Source: Tachypleus tridentatus
Lineage: Eukaryota; Arthropoda; Merostomata; Xiphosura; Limulidae
Length of the DNA: 64,000 nt
Direction: 5' to 3'
Assembly (NCBI RefSeq): GCF_004210375.1
Contig: NC_134830.1
Span: 42,909,094-42,973,093, forward strand
Positions 12,801 to 24,800 of this stretch are shown here, in pieces. The position numbers and the translations under genes were made by a program. The notes under the pieces were generated by a model. It was given only the letters and a program-made list of their open reading frames with translations. It was not told the DNA's origin and did no database searches. Position 1 is the stretch's first letter, and every line of letters starts with the position of its first letter.

Positions 12801-15800
12801 AATTTTGCGCAAAGCTACACGAGAGTTATCTGCGCTAGCCATCCCTAATTTAGCAGTGTAAGACTAAGAGGGAAGGCAGCTAGTCATCACCACCCACCGC
12901 CAACTATTGAGCTACTCTTTTTACCAACGAATATTGGGAATGACCGTTACATTATAACATCCCCACGGCTGAAAAGGGCGAACATGTTTGGTGTGACGGG
13001 GATTCGAGCCCGCGATCCTCAAATTACGAGTCGAATGCCATAACCCACCTGGCCATTTCGAGCTCATTCGTTGTATATTTAATTACAACTGAACCAAGCC
13101 ATCCAATGACATTTATATCACCAGCTTTATCTTCTTTCTTTCAATGCATCTTAGTCTGCATGGTGGTATATTTTGTGCTTTTATTTTGTTGAAATTCAAA
13201 GTCAATATACCATTGAGATCTCTTCCTCTGGTTAACACATGACAAGTCAAGATGTTATGATGCCACAATTTTTGGTAATATCCCCAACTCCTGGAGCAGG
13301 TAGTTAACACCATTTTACAGTTTTTACATTCACTCTTGGTTTCAGTTTCTCACTATAGCGCCTCCTCCTAACCACTCCCCCTCAGTTTCCTAAAACCTAA
13401 ATCTTTGTCTCGCCGTCCGTGACACATTATTCCTTAAGTCTTTTTTTTTCTTTCCATTTTATGATTCTTTACAAAGCTTAAATCTTTGGCTATATTCAAA
13501 CACAGAATAACAAGCTTTCTGATTGCAACTTTTCAGCATAGACACCCTTCTAACGTCTAACTTCAACAGTTCTATTTCTAATTGTAATTCCGTGTATCTC
13601 CTGATTTTATTCATCTGTGGACTTGAACTGTGAGTTTACCTTGAACGTCTCTTCCTTTTATCGTAATTTAATCTACCAGCAATTTGCTCTAACGTACTTT
13701 GTAAACAGAAAAAAATCATTGCCAGCTTCGTTTTACAGACTAGTTACTTAGTGTTCCTCCTCTTAATGTAATTCATTGTGAAAAACACAAGCATTTTATC
13801 ATATACCCGCTTTGAATGACCAACATAAAACCTTGAACAAAATGGTATATCTATATTTTTAAATTGGTAATTTGTTGATGATTATCAAGAACTTTTGTAC
13901 ACATTTTAGAATAAATTTTAATTCATAAAACACATCAGCTTTTAACCAATCTTCCATCAGTTTTACCACATTCAGATACGACTTATTAAATTAGTGGGTC
14001 ACTTTAATCGGCTTAAATTGCTAATTATTACAGTATGACAATTTATTTACACCCTTATATGTGTATATATATGCAACTCAAACAACATATTATTATTACT
14101 GTTGTCAATTTATAAACGAATGAATTTCTGGGTACTGTGTTTCGAGCAGAGATATTCAATGTTGCTTATGTTTTTTTTTATTATAAAGGCTATAATAATT
14201 GTTCCATCAACTAAGATTTTGATAATATTTTAACATTGATAATACCCACATGACTCTATGAGTTCCTAATTTCAGTATTCTTTTGTTTGAAATTGAATTT
14301 GTTCTTAACTGTTAGAAGTGTGCAGTCTCGCAAAGGAAGTGGGAAATTGCCACGACTTCACAGAACGCTGGTTTTATGACCAAAATTATGGTCGATGTTT
14401 AGTATTTCTGTACAGCGGCTGTAAAGGCAACAGAAATAATTTTGCCAGCCTTGAAGAATGTGAAAAGAGTTGTCCAGTTGATGGTAAGAAGACAGAGAAA
14501 CAGAAAAAAGAAACCTTTAAAACAGGTAAGTAAAGCTGTTCAGAATCACGTACATTCAGTTGTAATTTATCCTTTTTTACTAAATAAATTTCATTAATAC
14601 GTATATTTCTAATATTGCACTTTGTTTGATATGTTACCATTAACACAACAAAAACTTTATTTTTTAATTTCGGCAGTTTAAGTAAACAAATACTAATATA
14701 TGTTATTTGGTTTCAATGACCTGCTGTAATGTATTATGTTGAAATAACATTATTGGCCCGGCATAACCATGTGATTACGGTGCTTGTCTCACAATCTGAG
14801 GGTCGTGAGATCAAATCCACGTCAGACCAAACATGCTCGCCATTTTAGCCGTGAGGGCATTATAATATGACGGTTAATCCCACTATTGTTGAGTAAAGAG
14901 TTGCCCAAGAGTTGGCGGTGTGTGATGATGACTAGCTGCTTTACCTCTAGTCTTACACTACTAAATAAGGGATGGCTAGCGCAGATAGCCCTTGCGTAGC
15001 TTTGCATGAAATTCAAAAACAAAAAATAACACTATTTTTCCGTTACTGTTGTTTGAAAAGTGTTGACGACTTCTTCCACTAACCTTTTTGTTTTTTTGAT
15101 TGTGAATTTCGTGTAAAGCTACACAAAAGCTATCTGCGCTAGCCGTCCCTCAGTTAGCAGTGAAAGATTAGAGAAAAATGGAACTATTCATCACCACCCA
15201 CCGCCAACTCTTGGACAACTCTTTTACCAAGTTATAGTAAGAATTGACATTGTGACGACTCCACGGTTAAAAGGGTGAAGGTATTTGGTGAGACGGAGAT
15301 TCGAATCCACGACCCTCAAGTTGCGAGTCAAGCGATCTAACCATAATCTTTGTGTTCCTGGTTTCTCATCTGTTACAAAAATTTGGACTTTGATTATCGC
15401 TAATGGGGTAAGATCTGCTACAGGTATCTTTCTAGGCAGTATTTTATTTTCAAATACCATTAAATACAAGTGAAATTCTCGCCTTAGAAGCTATAAATAC
15501 CCAATCTGAACACCTTTTATTATCTGACTAATAATATGCGTCGGAAAGAAGTGTTACATGCTCTTTCCAATAACCATCAATGTTTGCAACAACTACATTC
15601 GAAACGTCAAATAAGGTTAAATGTAGTTTGATACATTTCATTCCACTACGACTTTACGTCGGCTCTGGTTGTCTTTGCAGAGATGTTTTGGTGTAGCACA
15701 ATTAAATATAACCAAGTTATGTTGTCCAAAGTAGTTTATCACGTGCCGGAAGTGAATTTCACATAAAGTCTTTCATTGTTTGAGTTAATTCACTTCAGTA

Positions 15801-18800
15801 AAAACTCATATTCTTTTATAAAATGAAACATGCAATTAAACACGATTTCTCTACTTATAAACATGAATGTTTTGTTTTTTGTTTTTTTTAATTTCGCACA
15901 AAGCTACTCGAGGGCTATCTGTGCTAACCGTCCCTAATTTAGCAGTGTAAAACTAGAGGGAAGGCAGCTAGTCATCACCACTCACCGCCAACTCTTGGGC
16001 TACTCTTTTACCAACGAATAGTGGGATTGATCGTCACATTATAACGTCCCCACGGCTGAAAGGGCGAGCATGTTTGGCGCGACGGGGATGCGAACCCGCG
16101 TCCCTCAGATTACGAGTCGCACGCCTTAACATGCTTGGCCATGCCGAGCCTTATAAACATGAAAGTACGTAATTAATTGTATAATCTTAAATTGCTATTG
16201 TTCTTCACTCTGACATGAAACTCCTTAGCCTAAGATATTGACATATTTATTCTCGAGAAATGTCTATTGACAAAGTAAAATATCTAAGCATAGGGCTACA
16301 AAATACCTAACGAAGAGAGGGCAAAAAATGATATTACTAAAGTTTGTTGGATATTTTTGTCTTTTCCACAAACAATATTGTATTTTAACAAACAGAATAC
16401 ATAAAAGCTAAATATGTCAGGCGTAGTCATATTAATGTATACCGAATGCTGAATAGTTTCATAAATCGCTTCTTTTCTTTTCCCAGAATTCTGTTTTCAA
16501 AGCAAGGATTCCGGTCCTTGTTTAAACACTGAACTTAGGTGGTATTACAATCATAAAGATGGCGTCTGCAGAGACTTTTACTATGGTGGTTGCTTGGGAA
16601 ACAAAAATCGTTTCGACTCGATGGAAGAATGTGAAAATAAATGTGGCCACTCTCAAGGTAAGAAAGGGAAAACAGGGGCGTTAGGCATAGAAACAACCAC
16701 GTGACCTAATAATTCTATTCATCAGAGACGAAATAATTTGAATAATAATTCTTTGAGTGTACATCGTAGCAATTGGTTCTGTTGTCCTTTTTATACACTG
16801 AATTTAAACATACTTTAGTTGCGTGAAAAAGATGGAAATTATCTGTGTCTGTTGTAATGTTTTCAATAATACTGTTTGGAATTTATGGTCAAAATTCCCA
16901 ATTTCTAGATGTGTACAATCAAGTCCACTTTCAATTAATACAAGTTAATATAAAGAAGCCTCCACCCCAGTGACATAACAGTATGTATATGCACTTACAA
17001 CGTTAGAAACAAGGCTTCAATACCCATTGTGAGCTCAATGTGTAAATTTGTGCTTAACTACAAAAAAAACAATAAAAATAAACTTATTTTGTCTACTTGG
17101 TGAAATCATGTTCATCTAAGAAAGGATTTTTTTGCTAAACATATGGACTTCAGTAATAAATCAAATTAAGTAATTACTACATGGAAAGAACAGATATATA
17201 AGTTGTTCTAATTTAATTTATTTTCATGTCTTAAGCTGAACAACTCGTGTAAATTAATAATATTTTTTCATAGATATCTGCCAACTTCCTAAAGTCGAAG
17301 GGCCTTGCAGTGGTTCATTTCCACAATGGTATTACGACAGTTCTTTTGACGAATGCCTTGAATTCTCATTTGGCGGTTGTCAAGGAAACGGCAATAAGTT
17401 TAATGATAAGGATGCATGTGAAAATCGTTGTAAAAAGAGGAAAATTCCGCAAGAGGGCAGTGGTTTGTATGGTCTGGTAGAATCTCAAGGTGTGAAAACG
17501 TTTGCAACATGTATGTATAATTTGATTTGTTGTTTTAATTATTCAAATGTTTATTAATTAATATTATGTATATACCGTATTACTTCGAATTTAAGACGCA
17601 CATTTTTTTCATATTCTTCCGACCTGAAAATTATGGTGCGTCTTAAATTCGAGGTATTACTTTTCACTCTTCGAAAGTCTCAAAAACATCATTTTCCTCG
17701 AACAACAAAGATTTTCGAAGAAACTCCTACACTAACAAACATACTGGACTACATTTAAAAAGAACTTGGTTTAGAAACACTAAAAAAAGACGTACAAAAC
17801 GTCAAATTTGCCGATGTCAGCGCCTCTAACGGTGTAGTTGGATATCACCGTCTTCAGTCTTTGACTGACTTTCATGTTGTTCAGACACTATTTTATTTTG
17901 TTTTTTTGTTTTTATTGCATGTTTCTATCCATGGAAAAGCGTTTTACGTACGATTCCAAATTTAAAAGAAAAATTATTTTGTATGACTAACAGATTAGAA
18001 ATCGTGCAGCCGGTAAAAAGTATACATTGAGTGAGGCAAACATTCGTTGTTGGCGTGGTACGAAAACCGAGTTTTCTTACAAGAAAAGTACACAGTCATT
18101 TTCTGGCCCAAGAAAAGGAAGACATCCTGATGCCTTCATTTTAACGTATTTCAGAGAGTTTGTTTTGTTTTGTTTTTGAATTTCGCGCAAAGCTACTCGA
18201 GGGCTATCTGCGCTAGTCCTCCCTAATTTAGCAGTGTAAGTCTAGAGGGAAGGCAGCTAGTCATCATCACCCACCGCCAACTCTTGCACTACTCTTTTAC
18301 CAACGAATGGTGGGATTGACCGTCACATTATAACGCCCCTACGGCTAAAGGGCGAGCATGTTTGGCATGTTGGCGGTGGGTGGTGATAACTAGCTGCCTT
18401 CCCTCTGGTCTTACACTGCTAAATTAGGGACAGCTAGCACAGATAGCCCTCGAGTAGCTTTGTGCGAAATTCAAAAACAAACAAACTAAATCAAATCGGT
18501 AACGGAGATGAAACGGCAGTTTTTACTGATATGCCTCCTGTAAATGCTACAGAAGAAAAGAAAAACAGGTGACAATCAAAACCACTGGTATATCTGCAGA
18601 TGGAAATAAATTACTACTGCATGTCATATTAAACAGGGAAACATTGCCGAAAGAAAATTTTTGCAAAGATGTAATAGTTAGCGCACAAAAAAAATGCTTT
18701 GATGACATCAGAGTTAATAGAAGAGTGGTTGGGATGTATATTGGAACGTCGACCTGGTGTATTATTAAAGCAACGGAGCATGCGTGTAATGGATGCATTT

Positions 18801-21800
18801 CGTAGCCATCTCTCCGATACAATCAAGAATAGCTTAAGGAACAAAAAGATAATTGCTGGTGGAATGACAGGTCAGTTACAACCTCTTGATGTGTCCATTA
18901 ACAAGTCATTCAAAGATCGTATCCATAAGCACTATCATGCTTGGCTGAATAAAGACAATCATGCTGACACCTGGTGGTAAAATGAAAAGGGCATTAGCAT
19001 CAACAATAGTGGAGTGTATTTCAGAAGCTTGGAAAGAAGTGTCGGACAATATTATTAGAAAATCGTTTTTAAAATGTTGTTTATCCAATGCGGAAGATGG
19101 AACACAAGATGACATTCTTTGGGATAATAGTGAATCAAGTGATGAAGATGCTTCAACTTCAGAATATAACAGTGAGTCAGAAGAAATGTCAGAGTAACAC
19201 TCTGGTTAACTAAAGAAAACAGGAAGAAACATTACTGTAATGAAAATTTTTAATTTCCTATATATTTTATTATATTTCATTTTAAATACGTTATTTATAT
19301 TTTTGATTCGTTCATAAACTCTTTTAAAGTATATTTACTCCCCTCTAATTATCATCCAATTTCTTTTTTCCTCAAAATCCTTTTAAAAGTGATGTGCGTC
19401 TTAAATTAGAAGGTTCCTTAAATTCGAAGTAATACGGTATGTTTATATATATGTAGCAAAACAAAAGTAATACGGTATGTTTATATATATGTAGCAAAAC
19501 AAAAGGTAACTGCAAACTGTTGTGCTTGTAACGTAAAAGTAATAATAAATTTGTGTAAAATGAATAAAAAGTTATGTTGGATAGTTCAAAGAAAAACTTG
19601 AATATTTAAGCCGACGTATTTCGTTTGCTTAATGTGACAGCTGCATGTCAACTGCCTGTAAACGTCGGATCATGTGACGAGGCCCATGCCTTCTGGTTCT
19701 TTGATCCCAAGAGTCTTCAATGTTTGCCCTTTTTATACACGGGCTGCGAGGGGAATGAAAATCGTTTCAAATCTTATGAAATCTGTATGAAAATCTGCTT
19801 AGACACTTCAGGTAATCGTTTGTAGAATGAATTAATAACGAAGTTATTCGTATTACTTATTTCATAATATACTCTTCAAAAAAAAGAAACGCAAAAGGCA
19901 AAATTTGAGTCATATTGTTAACAACTTTATTCCAGGTAGTTCTGTATGAAATGTGTGAAACTTTGCACATTTACTGCTGAACATCCAAAGTCCACGCTCA
20001 CTAGTTGAAGTTTAACGTCACTCAACGTCAAGAACGAGTATGCCCCCCGTGAGCATCAATAACTGCTTAGCATCTCTTGCCCATGGAAGCGATGAGATGA
20101 CAAATTACATCCTGTGGAATGGCTGTCCACTCAGCCTGCAAAGCTGCTGCAAGCTGAGATAGAGTCTGCGGTTGAGGTTGTCGCCGTCGCAGACATCGAT
20201 CCAACTCGTCCCAAAGATGTTCGATGGGGTTTAAATCTGGTGATCTGTAGGGCCAGGGAAGAACGTTGATGTTGTGGTGTCTCAAGAAGACAGTGGTGAG
20301 TCGGGCTGTGTGAGGACGGGCGTTGTCATGTTGAAAAACGTCGTTGACATTCACCATGATGGGTTGCACATGGGGCCTAAGAATCTCGTCGGCGGTTGCG
20401 TACGGTCTGATCGGAAATCCTACGCAGCCCTGGTATGGTTGAGGCAGTAGACGTCGCAGTGGTGGTCCTATTCCGAAGGTGACGAAACCGGATGTAGTGA
20501 TCTTGTGCGGGCGTGGTCACACGAGGTCTGCCAGATCGTGGATGGTCACAAGTTGATCCATGTTGTTGGTGACGATTCCATAGCCTTGTGATGGTGCTTG
20601 GGTGGACATTCACAGCTCTGGCAACATCTGATCGAGATTCGCCTTATTCCAAGCAACCAATGGCGTTGTTGCGTTGTGCTTCAGTCAGTCTTGGCGTAAC
20701 TGTATTGCGTGTCGGTTGTTTAACACTGAGCTATGGAAACCGAGAACCCGTCACTTTAAAAGGGATTTTGCACGTGTTGCACTTGCAGAACATGCAGATC
20801 TCTCAAACAAATTTATTGGACACGAATGCGTTTTGGCGAAAAATCCGATGCTTTCCTCCGTTTTCAAAGTGCACAACTTTTATTGTCATTTTGGTCTGAC
20901 AATCAGTGCCTTAACACGTGTAACATCACATACTCTGAGCTTGTAACGTTATTACATATATTTCTCTTTCAAATAACAAAAATATTCCTTTTGCCTTTCT
21001 TTTTTTGAAGAGTATAGTATGTATACCACTATTGTTAGTGAGCGTGTGTTTGTGTGTGTAATATTATAATAGAATAAATAGTTTCAGCTTCAGTTTATGG
21101 TTATACTTAGTTTCCACAATGCAACTTTCAGAGGTTGCTTATATTTCACTATAGTATAAATACCTTGCAAGATTCAGTTTAAAGTCTTTGTAAATGTGAT
21201 AGAGAATGATATAGCTAGTCTTGTTTAAAGCAATTGATTCTATATCTGAGATAAAAAAGTACAGTTCTTTGATAAAACAGTGATGAATAGATTTTATATT
21301 TTTTATAAGCGAGACTGCAGACTTTTAACAAAAAGTTTTTTAGGTGTAACCTCAATTAATATTTCATGGTATTCGTGCGATTGGTCAATATATTATGCTG
21401 CAAGTTGATACGAATTTGTAAGTTAGCAACAACGACAGCTAAATATCGAAATTCCAATAAGAAAACTTTATTTTAACTATATTTGTGTTGACAACCTTAT
21501 CTAAAGTGATCGCGTGTCGACATTTTGTCGCACATGTTTTATTTCCAAAGCAAATATTTTTGTTCAAATTTCCATGTTTGCTGTTCAAGCAATTTACTCG
21601 TAGTGATGTTACCTTCAACACATGTGTTAGGTCAGAACATTAGTTTCGGGATTTGTTTAGTTAATCATTGAAAAACTAAATAAAATGTTTTAACCATTGT
21701 GTATATTGAATAACTTTGCCATTTTAGCATCAGCTTTACGTCCGACTGCTCCATCAGTTCTACCTTCCACGGTTCATACATCGTACGAAAGTCTCTGCCC

Positions 21801-24800
21801 ACCTTCGAACTGTGGTCAGCTGAAATGTGCACATGGAAAAGAGGAGTTTCACACATGGCAAGGATGTCGATCATGTCGGTGTTCTGATCCATGTCAGGTA
21901 GTTTGGTAGTATGTAATGTATAATACAGGATCTGACATATTGACATTCCACAATATTCACCTACTGTAAAGTTAGTTTTGCTCGTACAAAGTCGACCTTT
22001 CGATTGATTATCCTTTATTATTTCGTGTGATACAGTTTACTTGGAGTACCAATAGTCGAATTAACCGTGAAAAACTTAGTTTGATCAATTTTGTTTTATA
22101 TCTTGGCGTAAGCTTCACACAAAAATTTCTTTATCCGTGACAGTTTTTCTGTTGATAATTTGCAATCCTTGCATAAAATTAGCTTGTTACTTTCAATTTC
22201 TGTCAGAGGAAACGTTTACATTATTTAAAGGTTCGTTGGTTATTTATGTATAAGATTATATTATTAGACTAAACTGCATTCTTTACTATAGCTGGAGGGT
22301 TTCGAAGTTTAGATCAACTGACTTTTATAGAATAATGTTTGTGCTAATAAACTTACAACGGCACTTGAGCAATATATCAGGTCATCCCTTAAGTAATGTT
22401 CGATTTTAGGTTCAGAAAAAGAGAAAAGATTTTAAATGTTATTTAGTCAATAATGTATGTTCCATTATTATTAATTAGTTTCTGCCAATGCTTCACAAGC
22501 TTCTGAATGCCACTTCTATAAAATTCTTAAGGTTTGGAGGAAAAGAATGTAGAGAGGATAGTTTTGACATCATTATGTGTTCTAAACTCTTTTCCATCAA
22601 GATAGTTCTGCAAACGTCGGAATAGATGATAATCAGATGGAGCAAGGTCTGGAGAAGAGGAGGATATGGAAGTTTTTCCCAGCCTAGCTCTTCAATCTTT
22701 GCAGATGTGATCCTTATTGTATGGGGTCGTGCATTATCCTGGTGTAACACAACACCTTTACGATTGATCAAAGTACGCCTCTTTTCTTTCACTGCAACAT
22801 TCAAGTGCTCTCAGTGTTGACGATAGAAGTCTGATGTAATCGTTGCATTGAATGGCAGCAACTCAAAGCGAATCACATCAACAATATCCCACCAAACGCT
22901 TAACAAGACTTTCCTAGAGTAGTAGTCCATTTTGGGCTGTGCTTTAGCCAGTTTACCTGCACTGAATTATTGTCTGCGGCGCTTAACGTTCTTATAAAAT
23001 ATCCATTCTTCATCTTCAGTCACTAACTTGTCCAAAAACGATGAGTTACATTCACGATAGTACAGAGAAGTGTAAATCTCCACTCTTGCTCTAAGATTGA
23101 CTTTTGTCAAATCATGAAGGACCCATTTTACAAGTTTTGACACCTTTCCAAGCTGTTGCAAATGACGGTGAACTGTTGAATTGGTTGAATTAAGCTCTTG
23201 TGCTAGTTCTTCAACTGTTACAGCACAGTCTTCATCAAATGTAGCCAGCAGCAAGTCATCATTAAACTAAACAGGATGACCTAAATGTAGTGCATCACCT
23301 ATCGTTACCTGATCTGAACTTCTGAAACCATTTTCGACATTTTTTTTCATTGAGAAACTCCGCACCATAAACACCTTGAATGTTTCGTGTAGTTTCTGCT
23401 GCACTGTTGCCTTTTTTAAACACATAAAGCATAATGTGCCTAATGTGTTCCTCAGACACATCCATCTTCATAAAGGTTTATTTAATTAATGATCTGAAAA
23501 AGTGGAGGTGGGTGAGTTTCTTTCATTTGTCTGAACATTCTTATACACATCCTACTGCATATTTTAGTCATTAAAGTCTTCTACAAAGACAGAAATGATG
23601 ATGCACTTTCTGTATTAAATGTTCGGACTTTACTTATGGGACGACCTGATATATATATACATACACATACAATTAAAGTGAGTGCAACGCTAGAATAATA
23701 CTACACAATAAATAATTTTAGGGTTGTACTCCTTATAAGTGTATATATTGATATTACTTGCATAGAGGGTCGTTTCCAGATAAACTTTAAAACTTTCACT
23801 GTGTGTTCACCGTCACCATAATGGTCAAGAGACTTGTAATATAATATACTATCTGCTGAGTAGGCAACTTCTTAATAACCTAAAACACTGTCATCAAACA
23901 TTATACATATGTGGTGTTATCACAGCTACACTGACAATCAATAGATAGCTATAATTAACCACAATACAAGAGATTCCGGGAGTGTCATGTAGAGCAATCT
24001 TTCAAACATGGACATGAAAATAACCACAAATACATGAGTCGACACACTTTTAAAAGTCTTTATACACTATAATATTTATGCTGGTTATAAAACTGGCTGA
24101 GTTCTATTTCTTGTTGTAAGTTTAACTGGCTGATGAGTTAAGGACGTTTTTTTTTCAAACAAACACAAGAAATGGTCCTAGTACGGTATTCTGTAATCCA
24201 CACATTTCCGACGCCAGTTATAGCTTGAAGTGGAATATTTATGCCAAGTTACACAAGTATCTGGAATAGGTTTTATGAGATAACCATTACTGTATGTAGC
24301 CTTTACCTAAGAATGATAAGTGTATTTTTTACGAAGTTCTGACATCATGAACAACACTGTAGATGTTTTCTATACTAACTGTGAAAGGATGGGTTGACGG
24401 TTATTTCAAATGTGGCCCACACAACCAAGTTTGTCATGTTAGGTAACAGTGCATTTCATCTACATACGAGGTCTGTTCACAAAATACGCGGACTGACGTC
24501 GTAAAACAAAATGTACTTTATTTAAAAGTTACAGGTCTGGGACCCCTTCAAAGTACTCTCCTCCCCAACGCACACACTTATCCTAACGGTGTTTCCACTT
24601 GTTGAAACAGTCCTGGTACGCTTCTTTTGTAATGTCCTCCAGCTCCTTCATCGCATTTGCCTTAATCTCGGGAATCGTCTCAAATCTTCTTCCTTTCAAG
24701 GGTCTTTTGAGTTTGGGAACAAGAAAAAATCGCAAGGAGCAAGGTCAGGTGAGTAGGGGGGAGTGGAGAAGAACAGTGATCGAGTGTTTGGCCAAAAACT

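Larger units (their letters stand above)
10800..14315 (+). other. papilin intron with two SINEs
   Basis: Long AT-rich intron between Kunitz 2 and 3. Apart from the two minus-strand SINEs at 11,148 and 12,787 I recognise nothing; 12,400-13,750 is T/C-rich on the plus strand without a conserved frame. Confidence 0.55.
14526..16486 (+). other. papilin intron with three SINEs
   Basis: Intron between Kunitz 3 and 4 (donor at 14484 or 14526). Holds a plus-strand SINE and two minus-strand SINEs; the remainder is AT-rich without recognisable content. Confidence 0.6.
17573..19439 (+). mobile_element. pogo/Tigger-like DNA transposon with SINE insertion
   Basis: Bounded by perfect 23-bp terminal inverted repeats: TACCGTATTACTTCGAATTT and three more bases at 17573-17595, inverted at 19417-19439; insertion is at TA. 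On the plus strand 17931-18160 encodes an N-terminal helix-turn-helix part (KFKRKIILYD, SEANIRCWRG, GPRKGRHPDAF), and 18500-18990 a DDE domain (GDETAVFTDMPP, then RSMRVMDAFRSHLS and GGMTGQLQPLDVSINKSFKD), as in Tigger/CENP-B-like transposases. The frame has stops and shifts, and SINE sequence (18159-18487) lies in the middle, so it is inactive. It sits in the intron before Kunitz 6. Confidence 0.88.
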
